A stretch of 64,000 bases of DNA from Gigantopelta aegis (Eukaryota > Mollusca > Gastropoda > Neomphalida > Peltospiridae): NCBI RefSeq assembly GCF_016097555.1, contig NC_054704.1:77299138-77363137 (forward strand), written 5' to 3'. How positions within the stretch are numbered: position 1 is the first letter of the stretch; every line of letters starts with the position of its first letter. The translations under genes were made by a program, and so were the position numbers. Shown here piece by piece: positions 1 to 14,751 of the stretch. The notes beneath the pieces are model-generated. The model was not told the origin of the DNA and made no database searches. It was given only the letters and a program-made list of their open reading frames with translations.

Positions 1-240
1 ATAATTTTAAAAATATTTCATACCTCAGTTGAATTGAGAAACATTCATAAATAAAATGTAAGAATTCTTATTTATACAGTACTAATATATAGTCAGTATA
101 AATACAGATATTCAAATGGAATCACAGTATTATTGTAAACCTTTACATCCTTTCATTCCAATACTTTGGCCTGAAAGGAATATATGTATGTACGTACATA
201 TATATGTATTATGTATACCCGGTATATGTATTATGTAGGG

Positions 241-352
241 CCTATGTATGTATGTATGTATGTATGGATGGATGGATGGATGGATGCATGTAAAATATTA
301 ATTGTTTTTAGGAAGTTTCTCAGAATACCATTATATATATATATATATATAT
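241..352. repeat. Simple repeats (TATG)n, (GATG)n and (TA)n
   Basis: TATG and GATG tetranucleotide runs lie at about 241-285 and a TA run at about 332-352. The rest of 1-1140 is AT-rich sequence in which I see no gene. Confidence 0.8.
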
Positions 353-1147
353 AGTATTCAGATGGAAGAAAAAAAGAAATACAAATCAGCAATCGGACTG
401 TTAAAATGAAAATTTGTGGAAATTTTGGCTGAGTCTTGAAAAGAAATGTAATTAATTCTGTGAGTTTTCAATAGTTTTAGTGTGACACACACATCGACAA
501 AGATTACCAAAATATCTGGAATATTTCATCTCTACAAATCACTTTGCTGTAGCTCTTAGTGTGTGCATGCTGTTTTATTTTAAAAGATGTTGCCTGTGGA
601 ATATTTGTAACAGCCAATATATTTAGCAAGGTTATCTAGCACAACTTTTGGAATACATCTTTATACAGAGTCATACTTAACTCATTGCACTATACGTGAC
701 TAGCATTTACATGTAACAAAGTTTTCAGAATACCACTTTATTACCAGATAGCATTGCATTAAATAAAGCAAACACCATATAATAAGCATGACTTTTGGAA
801 TACCTCTCAAGCTACTTTTACCATATATGTACTATACTTGTACTTCCTTTGCCTATCCAATTAATATATTTACTGTTATAGACATAATATAAAGTAAATA
901 TGCACTAACTTTATGAATCAGAGATGAAAACAGGTTAAGAAAAAAAAAAAAAAAAAAGAGGAAATTTTAATATTGGTAGTCAAGTACTGAGATTAGTCCT
1001 TAGGTTAGAGTTGCACAACATTCTAAAATGGTGATTCTCATTCAGAATGTATGCATAGTATTAGCCAAAAATATATTGTAAGTTTTGTACAGAGAATATG
1101 GAAATTTTAACAAATGGTGAAAACCTGAGAAACACTGTATAGATAGA

Positions 1148-1299
1148 AAGAAAGGTTTTATTTAACGACGCCCTCAACACATTTTATTTATGGTTATATG
1201 GCTGAAACGAGAAATAGCCCATTGGGGCCCACTGATGGGGATCGATCCCAGACCGACCGTGCATTAAGCGAATGCTGTACCACTGGGCTATGTCCCGCA
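1148..1299 (-). repeat. tRNA-derived SINE (family 1), internally deleted
   Basis: Read on the minus strand, this holds the tRNA-like head (complement of the TAGCCCAGTGG-type A box) and the 3' tail (ATAAAATGTGTTGAG-type). The middle of the element is missing. It lies between calcyphosin exon 3 and the missing last exon. Confidence 0.8.
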
Positions 1300-1407
1300 C
1301 ACAATAGTCGGACGATTAAAAAGCTCGAGTTGTGGGAAAATCTGAACAATTTTCATCTCTGATAAATACACGCCATAACCAAGCGAAAACTCACCGTACC
1401 ACCTTCA

Positions 1408-5136
<3,729 letters not shown>

Positions 5137-5286
5137 TTTCACCGTCGATTACAAACAATACACAATCTGGGAAAACACAAAAAATGTCAATTAAAATAAG
5201 AGCACGGCGCTGCCTAATCGTCGACGAATGCGTTGTAATATGGCACGATGGAACTGTGTGAATGCTAAAATGTAATGTTACATACC

Positions 5287-5350
5287 TGGATAAAAACACA
5301 AGGAATCAGTAAATCGCGTCTGGCAACTTGTCAACTGAGCGAATATCAGA
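5287..5350 (-). other. Probable non-coding first exon of the calcyphosin-like gene
   Basis: On the minus strand a consensus donor (GTATGT, complement of 5281-5286) follows an exon-like, CpG-richer stretch. A pyrimidine-ending acceptor (TTTTCCCAG) lies near 5170, about 30 bases upstream of the start codon at 5136. Together they suggest a 5' UTR intron. The 5' limit of this exon is unknown. Confidence 0.4.
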
Positions 5351-5570
5351 ATCGCGCGTCGTAGCTCTTTATTGTTGGGTCAACAATCAATGACGGGCTG
5401 TTTTTATAGGTTGTCATAACGATGGGGAGAAGTCGTTGGGAAAAAAATTAGAACCGCTTTGTAACCGATTTAATTAACAGCGAGCCGCTTAATTAGTCGC
5501 GCTAATTAGTCCCGACGTTTGACACGTAATTTAGTCGCAATGCAAATCGGATTAAGCGCTGTTGTTAAGA
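5340..5570 (-). promoter_or_regulatory. Candidate promoter of the calcyphosin-like gene with FOX- and RFX-like sites
   Basis: This stretch upstream of the presumed first exon is richer in CpG than its surroundings. It contains GTCAACA at 5379-5385, a forkhead-type core. It also contains GTTGTCATAAC at 5410-5420, which fits the left 11 positions of the RFX X-box but not the last three. FOXJ1 and RFX factors drive ciliary genes in animals. The motifs are short, so this is suggestive only. Confidence 0.3.
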
Positions 5571-5767
5571 CAGGACTTCTTTGTTTTAATTTGTGTGTTA
5601 ACTATGATCACCATTTCCCGGGCTTTTTTAACCTTGAGCGAGATACTATTTAGTGTAATACTTGTATACCGTGCTGGTATTATCACAATCCAAATTAACC
5701 CACATTCGGTATAACATATTATTACGCCACTTCAGATGTTATGTAATTTTTTGGCACTGACAAACAA

Positions 5768-5892
5768 TCACTGACGTAGAAAGTGGGGTGGAGGGGGGGG
5801 GGGGCAAGGGAGGAATGTGCCCCATATATGTGTGTGTGTGTGTGTGTGTGTGTATGCCCCCTACCCTTTTTGGCACCTTCCTATGCCACTGA
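5768..5892. mobile_element. Short inverted-repeat element (type D), second copy
   Basis: The ends TCACTGACGTAGAAAGTGGGG and CACCTTCCTATGCCACTGA are imperfect inverted repeats related to the element at 2388-2680. The centre holds a poly-G run and a (GT)n tract at about 5829-5853. Confidence 0.5.
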
Positions 5893-6481
5893 CAATTAAT
5901 ACAGCATGCATGTGTGCAAAGAGGGTGGGTGGATGTCGAACCCTCATTTTCTAAAAAAAATTAAAAAAAAATTAAATGTATTTCCTAGGGAAACATGTAC
6001 GACCCCACTCAGACCCCAACCCCCACCCCACCCTACCCCTTCCCAGTAAAAAAAAAAGTTCGCTCGCCACAAATAATGCAACCAAATGTTGGCGTATTAC
6101 ATAAAGAATAATCTACCACCATTTATCTTACATCGATTTTCTTTTTAAAAACATATATATTATACTAGCTCGAGTACTCTGACGGTGAGAGAGAGCTAGA
6201 TGGACATTTGTCCAAACGAGTAAATTAATTGTACTTGATAAATAGTATCTAACAGAGACGTATATAGTAGGCCTATTCAATTTTTTACCTATCCTAAAAA
6301 AAACCCACCACCAAACATCAACAATAACAAAAACAACAACAAATAAACAATAAAGAACAACAAAATAACAAAAACAGGAACAAAACCAATTTAAACCTCT
6401 TTTGCAAGTGAAACTTATTTACGGCGCTTGCGTTATATACTTTTGCATTTATTCAACTTTAAAAAGAACTCGTTCCAGAGG
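5893..6481. other. Intergenic, no gene seen
   Basis: AT-rich sequence with A-rich and C/A-rich low-complexity tracts. No coding signal or recognisable element was seen. Confidence 0.5.
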
Positions 6482-6641
6482 CAGGGCCGTAGATAGCGGA
6501 AGGGAGGTGGAATTCGGAAATTTTTTATAGAAACTTAAATAAAATTCTCTTCTTAAATGTTTAAGGAGTTTTAGACTATATTATCTACTCACTTGCTCCT
6601 CTCCCCCCCCCCCAAAAAAAAAATTCCTAGCTACGGCCCTG
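6482..6641. mobile_element. 160-bp inverted-repeat element (MITE-like) with AGAGG target duplication
   Basis: The element begins CAGGGCCGTAGATAG and ends CTAGCTACGGCCCTG, which are near-perfect inverted repeats. AGAGG directly flanks both sides (6477-6481 and 6642-6646). It carries no coding sequence. Confidence 0.7.
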
Positions 6642-6897
6642 AGAGGGTGCATCATGACAAAATAAAAACACATATATCTAATTATATAATTATATATAAC
6701 AATTTAATCCACATTGTGAGTTCAATGAATATTTAACCCTAATCAATGGAATGCCATCTAAATAGGTTAGATGCGGGAAAGACATTTCTTTAGAAATAAA
6801 ATGGGCGACGCTTCCCGACTCAGAAAATAGAAGGACCGAAGACGTTTCTTCAAAAATAAAAATGGGCTTCGCTTCCCCCAGACTGTCATAGCCAGCA

Positions 6898-6910
6898 GGT
6901 GTGTGTGTGT

Positions 6911-6941
<31 letters not shown>

Positions 6942-6942
6942 G
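6898..6942. repeat. (GT)n followed by poly-G
   Basis: A GT dinucleotide run of about 13 units is followed by about 18 G residues. Confidence 0.9.
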
Positions 6943-7060
6943 TATTTCCCCAACTATTCAGATAGTGTGGGTGGTCCACTAATATAAAATCCTGGTATGC
7001 CAATATTCGCTCTGCCCATTCTTATTTTGGACGAAACGCTTTAATGCCTTCTAACCTCAG

Positions 7061-7136
7061 GATCCGACGCCGTATAACCGTAAATAAAATGTGTTGAGTG
7101 CGTCGTTAAATAAAACATTTCCTTTCCTTTCCTTTC
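7061..7136 (+). repeat. SINE family 1, 3' tail only
   Basis: It contains GACGCCGTATAACCGTAAAT, then GTTGAGTGCGTCGTTAAATA and a CTTTC-rich tail. This is a 5'-truncated copy. Confidence 0.8.
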
Positions 7137-7647
7137 TAACCTCAGGCCTACGTGAGGTCAAAATCATAGAGCGAAGTCACTTCTGTTTAAAATTTTGAAA
7201 ACGCGTAGTTTTAAACAAGATTGAGTCTTGAATTTTTAATCTTAAAAACCCCCCAAAGACCTGTGTGATGCATTGCACGTTAAGTCGATGGTGTGATGAA
7301 CACGGGGGATGTGATGAGCTATGGAGCGATACATCAACATCGACATTAGGGGAGTTTCACTGTACACATATATGACATTTTTTTGTTGTATGATATATCT
7401 TTATAAAATTCTCATAAAACAAAATATCGCCTTGTTCATCGAATAGGTCACTTATGAAAATAATAAGTATTTCACTATTATGCCAGATGTTAGTACATAA
7501 AATATATTTTATACTTTCAGAGTTATATTTATTTTCTATCTTTACCCAACAAAGTAATGCATCTCTCCAAAACATATTTAGAAGTTGGTTGGCTTTTCTC
7601 ATTGTGAAATAATCTCAATATATTATTAGCTCATTGGTTGATATATA

Positions 7648-9250
7648 TACTACTCAAAAGAATTTAAGGGTCAGACGATATTTTTGACATTATTTTTTGA
7701 ATGTCAGTTATATTAGCTAGACCATAATGTCACGCATGGTATTGTTCCATTTTGACGAAAGTGGGTCTAAGCAACCCATAAATGAATTAAAATCCACTGT
7801 CATTGACAATGTCGACTAGTTCTAATGGCGAAAACATGCTTACATTTGCACGTAAATTAGGGCGAAAGCGAAAGGTCTGCTAAGTGCCCATAACTTGCTT
7901 TTTCACAAAGCGCTTCATTTGCACGCTTTGCACGTGTATTCCATATTCCCAATGCTGAATTTCCGTATAATTGGAGCTTGCGTTCGTGTACGGTGCACAC
8001 TCCAAATTCGACAATGGTACGACTTCAACTGACTATCGAAGATCGAGAAAGGGCTATTGCTTGGCTTCAGGATGGCAATACGCAAAGAAATGTTGCTCTG
8101 AGACTTGGTGTCAGTCAGAGTGTCGTTGGCCGACTGTGGCAACGGTACCAAGCAACGAATTCTGTTCGAAATCGTCCACGTTCGGGAAGACCCCGAAGCA
8201 CTACAAATAGAGAGGACCGCTACATCACCAATATGGCTCTACGTCAACGCACAACCACTGCACGCCGATTATGTGACAATCTGCGGACTGCGACTGGAAC
8301 TCGAGTGTCTGATCAAACCATACGCAATCGTCTGAGAGCCAATAATCTACGCTGCCGTCGCCAGGCTGTTCGACCACCACTCCTACCACGTCACAGAACG
8401 GCCAGACGTCACTGGTGCACGCTTCATCTGCGGTGGCAACGTGTTCAGTGGGGTCGAGTGATGTTCAGTGATGAGTCCAGGTTTAGTCTCCAGTTCAACG
8501 ACGGTCGGGTTCGTGTCTACAGACGTCCTGGGGAGCGCTTCGCTGACGTTAACGTTAGCAACGTCACCGGTTCGGTGGTGGCAGCGTCATGGTGTGGGGC
8601 GGCATCTCTATAAACCACAGGACCCCCCTCTATGTGGTGGATGGCAATCTGAATGGAATCCGCTATCTGAATGAGAGTATCCGGCCGTTGGTTCTCCCAG
8701 GCCTTCAGCAGATTGGCGGCGGAGCAGTTCTGCAGGATGACAATGCCAGACCCCACCGCGCCAGGGTGGTAACGGACTTTCTCAGACAACAAGGTATCGC
8801 CAGGATGGATTGGCCAGCATATTCGCTGACTTGGCCCCAATAGAGCACGCCTGGGACGAATTAGGCAGGAGAGTTCGGGATAACCATGCCCCTCCGGCCA
8901 ACCTTCATGATCTGGGTCAACTTCTTATGGCAGAGTGGCAGGCCATTCCCCAAGAGTTCTCCAGACGTCTGATCAACAGCATGAGGCAACGATGTGTCGA
9001 GTGTATTCGTGCCAGGGGTGGATTCACACACTATTAAACGAATGTTCTAATGTGTAAAATCCATGTTTGACAACCTTCAACTTTGACAGCATGTCATGTG
9101 ACTTTCTTGTATACAGTGACGTTTATTTGTGTTTTTTTGTAAATATGGAACAATAAATAAAAAAAATTGTGTAGTTTACATCATCAATCTAATACACTCT
9201 GAAACTTATTTGGTTATAAATTTTTGACCCTTAAATTCTTTTGAGTAGTA
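7648..9250 (+). mobile_element. Tc1/mariner transposon copy 1 (1603 bp, TA target duplication)
   Basis: The ends are 26-bp terminal inverted repeats starting TACTACTCAAAAGAATTTAA. TA dinucleotides flank them at 7646-7647 and 9251-9252. The element carries a transposase pseudogene (8014-9037). By eye it is about 99% identical to the copy at 52840-54430. The main difference is 12 extra bases in this copy near 7800-7815. The high identity implies recent movement of both copies. Confidence 0.95.
8014..9037 (+). pseudogene. Tc1-type transposase, two frameshifts
   Basis: This is a cut-and-paste DDE transposase. The likely start is ATG 8014 (MVRLQLTIED). A helix-turn-helix region (AIAWLQDGNTQRNVALRLGV) and an AT-hook-like basic stretch (RNRPRSGRPRS) follow, then the catalytic segments MFSDESRF, LQDDNARPH and APIEHAWDE. 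Two single-base deletions split it. One is near 8571 (before FGGGSVMVWGG) and the other near 8826 (within the SPDLAPIE motif). Counting across the second break, 34 residues separate the second D and the E, the DD34E spacing of Tc1. As it stands it cannot make a full transposase. The same two breaks occur in the other copy. Confidence 0.93.
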
Positions 9251-10925
9251 TATATTTGTAACAATCTTCGTATCCACCAGCTTTTTAAAGAGATCATGAA
9301 ATTACTTACGTTTATCATTTTGAGTCGTCCTACTTTATAGTCTTGACTTATTAGATCACGTTTTCATTTTTCAGGTTTATTCTGCCAAAATGTTTTTAAA
9401 AATAGAGTATTTAGAGTTTTTAAAAACATTTCTTCTGGGTTCGGTAATGCTATTATTGTTTTAAGAACAGTTATTCCACCTAACACTGTTATTTTTTTGT
9501 ATAGACCGTCTTTTCAATGAAGTTTGAATTTCTAGTAGCTTAGGGTTAAAATTAAGTTCATTAATATTTTTCAAGTTGACTGGAAAGTTGATTCTAAGTA
9601 AACTGAATTGGGTAGCGCCCCCTCTAACGTTTATCGTGTATGGTGATAAATATCTTTAGAAATCGTTTTACTGCCTATCCAGACAGATTTTGACTTAAGA
9701 GTAGTTTATTTTTACACCTAAAATATATTCATAATAATCTAATAACGTAAGTGTACTGTACTGGGACTCGGGGGGGGGGGGGGGGGGGGGGGGATCCATC
9801 TAAAATAAAACCTTTATCATCTGCGTATTGCGATATTAGATATTCCTCACCATCTATATTAAATTTATGCCTTTAATAGTTGGACTATTTCTAATAATAA
9901 CTGCTAGGATTTCAGCACGTATTATGAAGATACTAGTATACGGCGACAACGGGTCACCCTGACTGCAGCCCCTTTCTAACAGAATTGGTTAGGATAAAAA
10001 TCCATTTTGTATTACCCTAGAAAAATATATAATTGTTGTAAAACATTTTGATCCAGTTTTAATAGATAATTTAATATTGAATATGTCAGTTACCTAATCT
10101 ATGAATGACCATGATACATAATCAAAAGCTTTTTCAAAGTCTATTAGTAACAGTAATCTGGGAATGGGGTGCGTTTCGGTATATTAATTTTATACTTTTT
10201 TCAATGTATCTTTCTTTTATGAAACCAGTTTAATCTTTATTTATTATTATATCTAATATCTGCTTTAATCTGTTAGCGATACAACCTGATGACATTTTAT
10301 AAATACAGTTTAATGTTAAGGGCCTCTAATTTTGAAGATATTCTTTTGGTTTATTTGCTTTTGGAATACATGTAATTATACTTAATTTTTGGACATTAGA
10401 CATCTCTTTAACTATATATAGTTAATAGATCAAACTATGAAATGTCCCAGATCTATCCAGAAAAACTCAAGAATTCCGTCGGAAAACCAAACAAGAAATG
10501 TTTTAATTTTTTATACCTTTACATACCTTCCGAATATATTAATTATTTCACGTTCTAATCTGTTTGCTTTGTCGTCACTTAATTTATTGAATTTAAAATT
10601 AAATATTTTTGTAATCACATCAAATTTTGGTTTCCTTTAACATTTCTTCTTGTTCATTCATTTCTTCTCCATTATCTAATCATACTTTTGATATTATAGT
10701 TTACTAAATATTTAGATGTTTTTTCACCTTCTTCTATCCATTTTGCCTTTGATCTAATATAATTACCTTTAATTTTTTCTTTTTGTAATTCTACTAGTTC
10801 ATTCTTTTTTGCCTGTTTCATCTATTTCGCTGTATTCACTTTCTTCTAGATTTTGTTTTCTGTGCAAAGCCTTCTTTTTAATTCATTCTTAGTTTTCTTT
10901 TGAAAAGCTAAAAATTAAATTGTTT

Positions 10926-11054
10926 TACCTCTTATTTCCATAAGTAATGTATCAATAAAGAGTTGATAATTTATTATAAACTGAATTTGATCTATTGGAA
11001 TTAGTTGTAAATTGTCTTTATTATATATTGGGACTGCATACTGATATTTAATTT
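10926..11054. other. Short AT-rich spacer
   Basis: This is the upstream remnant of the LINE or plain intergenic sequence before the next SINE. Nothing else was seen. Confidence 0.4.
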
Positions 11055-11382
11055 GGGGTGGGACGTAGCCCAGTGGTAAAGTGCTCGCTTGATGCACAAT
11101 CGGTTTGGGATCAATCCCCTTCAGTGGGCCCACTGGGCTATTTCTCGTTCCAGCCAGTGCACCATGACTGGTATATCAAAGGCCGTGGTATGTACTACCC
11201 TGTCTGTGGGATGGTGCATATAAAAGATCCCTTGCTGCTAATCGAAAAGAGTAGCCCATGAAGTGGAGACAGTGGGTTACCTCTCTCAATGTATATGTGG
11301 TTCTTAACCATATGTCTGATGCCATATAACCGTAAATAAAATGTGTTGAGTGCATCGTTAAATAAAACATTTCCTTCCTTCC
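11055..11382 (+). repeat. tRNA-derived SINE family 1, full length
   Basis: This is a complete plus-strand copy. The head has GGACGTAGCCCAGTGGTAAA (A box) and a GGGATCAATCCC-type B box. The body has GGGATGGTGCATATAAAAGA. The tail has CATATAACCGTAAATAAAAT and ends in TTCCTTCC. It is a useful reference copy for the family in this window. Confidence 0.93.
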
Positions 11383-12123
11383 AAACAATTTTTAAAACAT
11401 TTACTATTATTGCAAGATTTTGCCACCTCCTAAAATTTGTCTCACTAATGTTCTAAATAGTAAAATAATAAAACTGTTTTTGAATAAACAGCCTTACCTT
11501 CAAAAGGCACACTATCATTACAGTACTACAAATAGTTGCCAACATTACCACTTTTAATGGAAGGGTATACTCTGCATTTTATAAAACCCCAATGAGATTG
11601 CTTTTAATATTGTCAGGATACGTACTTCTATAAATACTGTGACATCACTTCATTCAAAACGGGGACAACTCCCCAATACCCATGTTGGAGCAAATCCTCA
11701 AATTGGGGCAAAAACAATAGATATATTTGGGCAAAATTATCTGACTTAAAACCTTTTCGTCATTCTACCCACAATATTAGTTGTAATCCATGTAAAAATA
11801 CGAAGCGATTCACTTGCAACCCTATATAGTTGTTTGGAAGTAATGCTAATAAGAATAAATTTTGTTATTCAGATTTTAATGCAGGGGGAAAATCGGCCTG
11901 CATCCCCACCCCTCCAAAAAAATTAAAAAAGGGGAGTCCATACGCCTATAATTTAATTTTATAAACACCCAATCACATTGCTTTTAACATTGTCAGGACA
12001 TGTATTTCTATAAATATTACGAAATCACTTCATTCAACTGCTGAATATATTGATCATTAAGAATTGCCAAGTGATTATACTATGTGGCTAATAACAACAG
12101 TAAACTAAAGTGTCATTTTTACA
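11383..12123. other. Intergenic, no gene seen
   Basis: AT-rich sequence. Two stretches around 11570-11660 and 11950-12030 resemble each other (CAATGAGATTGCTTTTAATA versus CAATCACATTGCTTTTAACA), so it holds an old direct repeat. No coding signal was seen. Confidence 0.4.
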
Positions 12124-12304
12124 CAAGGAAGGAAGTAAATATTTTATTTAACGACACACTCAACACATTTTATATTTACGATTATATGGCGTTGGACATA
12201 TGGTCAAGGACTACACAGATATTGAGAGAAAATGTGCTGTCGCCACTTCATGGGCTACTCTTTTCAATTAGCAGCAAGGGATCTTTTATATGCACCATCC
12301 ACAC
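12124..12304 (-). repeat. SINE family 1, 3' part
   Basis: This minus-strand copy runs from the tail (GGAAGGAAGTAAATATTTTA) to the GCACCATCC body. The tRNA-like head is missing. Confidence 0.8.
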
Positions 12305-12654
12305 CGAAGACTCAAGGAGATGAAACACCTTCAAAACCGGATATAATTTCCATGAAATTGTTTGTACCGGTATCTCTCATATATTAACCATGATATTGTC
12401 AATCATGCGGACAATTAAAAAAAACCTACATGCACCCCCTCCACCCCCACCCCCAACAACAAAAAAAGCACCCACCTCTCATATATCGGCTTAAATGTGA
12501 ACTGTTGACAGAAGACAAGAAAAACAAAAGAAAAACAAATGAAAATGAATTTTACAATCATTCTTTAATAACATATTTCTCATTATATATCCAGTGAGTA
12601 TCATTTTTAAAGACAATTATATGACTAAAAACACATTTCAAGAATCGACATAGA

Positions 12655-13135
12655 CATCAAAAAATATTTGTTACATACCTATTCAATCTTACTATAGTGA
12701 TAAAGGCATTTTCAAACCGTATGATAAATTTATCTTGTATCACACATTTGTGCAATCTAGATCAGAACTGTTAAATGGGGAATTCCCTTTTTGTTTTTAC
12801 TGGAGTTGGTGCCTTTTTTTAACTGATGTCATTATATGATGTACAAATTATGTCATGTCGTATTTGAAACATTACACAAGATTGCTGTAGAGTATGATTC
12901 TTAACGTTAAGTAGATCCATGAAAGGCATATTGATCATAGATTTAAGAAAGTGTAGTTATGACGTTAAATTAAAAACCATCATTGTATAAAAATAACACA
13001 AAGTATGTGATAAATACTTGCTTCCTAGTTATTGTACTAATTTATTTTACACAAGAACATACCATGAGATCACAAAATAAACTTGTGCAATAAATAGGAA
13101 GCAAAAACAATGTGTGTGAAGTTCAGTATATATAT
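12655..13135 (+). repeat. Dispersed repeat family 4, copy 1
   Basis: It shares long collinear blocks with 47597-48080, for example ACCTATTCAATCTTACTATA, GTCGTATTTGAAACATTACA and TTCTTAACGTTAAGTA, and the end TGCAATAAATAGGAAGC. The left arm of the terminal hairpin is degenerate here. Confidence 0.75.
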
Positions 13136-13974
13136 TACACAATATTCTTTGTATTAAAGGTACAGACGCTAGTTTTAGCCCGTGAAAATGGATGCACTAA
13201 GTTTGGTTAATCTACAAACCTGTAACATACCTGAATAACATTTTAATAGAGTAAAACTGAAGTCTGTCAGGTTTAAACGGGCATATAACATCTAAAATAG
13301 ATTAGAGTTTGCCTCGATAACTGTTACTTCTCAGACAATTGTAATAGAATTATGAAAACTGTATTGCGGGGTATTTCAAAACCTTGGATAACCAAAAACA
13401 CTTTGGATGTTCGAAAATGGATAATCTAAACAACATAACTTCTAATTTTAACTATCAAAATGGCTCTAATAGTAAAAAATACATCGTAGTGTTTAAAAAC
13501 TTGGGTTTGTCACTTTAAGCTACTATCATATTGTTATTAATATTACCATGTGTTGTTACTCAATCATGAACATTTTAAACTGAGATGAAAGTCTGTTATT
13601 TTATTAGTTGTCTCCCCTTAACATTAAGAATTTTGACAACTTAATACATAAAATATTAAATATTTTTCAAATTCCATGATAACTTAATTTTTTATTATAA
13701 AATATTGTTTTTAGAAAGTCAATTCTACTTAATTTTGTCTAAAATACTTTTAAAAATATTTGTTTTGTTTTTTTAACATTCCAAATGTCTAAAAAATACA
13801 TTTGTTTTGTATTTATAGCAAAATGGCACACACTGTCTTCTCAAGTTGCATAAAAAGAAATTCATAAACAGTCACAGTAAAAAACCCAACATGTATAACA
13901 GACAAAAGATAAATATAAATTTTAAAAACATACAAAATGTATACTCATTTATATACAAGAAACACCTGTTCTGG
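13136..13974. other. Intergenic, no gene seen
   Basis: AT-rich sequence without coding signal or recognised repeat. Confidence 0.4.
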
Positions 13975-14075
13975 TGCTTATAACACTTTTAGAGTCTAGA
14001 CACTAATGTCATGACAACACCATACAAATTGTATGTGTGTGACATCATTAGAGATTGAGTCTGGACTCTAAAAGG
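13975..14075. mobile_element. Palindromic MITE-like element (type B), copy 1
   Basis: The arms TTTTAGAGTCTAGAC and GTCTGGACTCTAAAA flank a core with GTCATGACAACACCATACAA. The same structure recurs at 51741-51865. It has no coding capacity. Confidence 0.7.
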
Positions 14076-14751
14076 TTTTGGTTTGTATAACAACTTTATT
14101 TTAAATAACAGTATACATATCACAGGCACTGAAGTAAATATTTAAATATATATTATTCATAAATATTTTCAGTCTAGAAAGATGTTCCCTAAGGCACAAA
14201 CATAAAGTATATGTTGAAAAATATTCAGTTCTAAAAAAAATCCCAAAACAACCAAACACTCCACACCTGTACCCACCACAACTAGTTCTTAGTTAAAATT
14301 ATCAGTGAGAAAAGTTTTTATTATACACGATGGGTTTTAATAGAATTTTATTTAATGACTTGCACATGATGGGGCTACAGGTAAACATGCTTTTGTGTGG
14401 GGTATACCCTACAAATATCTTTTATCAAGGTGAGTGTAAAATCCAAGTATATGTTTTTCTGTGGTTGCATATCATTTACTTTTATACTGTCAATGTGGGT
14501 TTTAAATATTTGTCTGTAACCCCATCCCACTCATTTCCCATGTGATAATTTCTGGCACAATCCATGCTGAAAATCTGACATAGAACTGAAAAAACATCCT
14601 CATTAAAACGGTCAAAATAGTAAGTAATTGTACTATTTGAGTAAAAAAACCCCATGACAATAGTAGAAAACAACAAACAATTAAACATGCTTTAAAAGTC
14701 TAGTTTTAGTCATTTATCACATTGCACAAATTGATAATAAACATTCAGTTG
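14076..14751. other. Downstream region of the CLAMP-domain gene
   Basis: AT-rich sequence that presumably includes the 3' UTR of the minus-strand gene ending at 14752. I could not place its poly(A) signal with confidence. Confidence 0.3.

Larger units (their letters stand above)
7340..10925 (-). pseudogene. Degenerate L1/Tx1-type LINE reverse transcriptase, split by a Tc1 element
   Basis: Minus-strand translation in broken frames shows non-LTR reverse-transcriptase landmarks in the right order. RSKAKWIEEGEK is near 10720-10770. LLIDFEKAFDYVSW is near 10105-10150 (motif A). ERGCSQGDPLSPY is near 9940-9985. QYADD is near 9816-9830 (catalytic motif C). A C-terminal FWRDALLCW / IWHNSEI block lies at about 7470-7580. 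Stops and frameshifts are frequent and a 23-base poly-G run at 9771-9793 breaks the gene next to YADD, so it is dead. A Tc1 transposon (7648-9250) interrupts it between the palm and the C-terminal block. The element ends are uncertain. Confidence 0.8.

Noticed and set aside
9771..9793. Poly-G run as a functional G-quadruplex
   Set aside because: It is a homopolymer inside a dead LINE and could equally be an assembly artefact. Nothing supports a function.
11055..11130. tRNA gene
   Set aside because: A-box and B-box-like sequences exist, but there is no proper cloverleaf and the same head recurs in every family 1 SINE.
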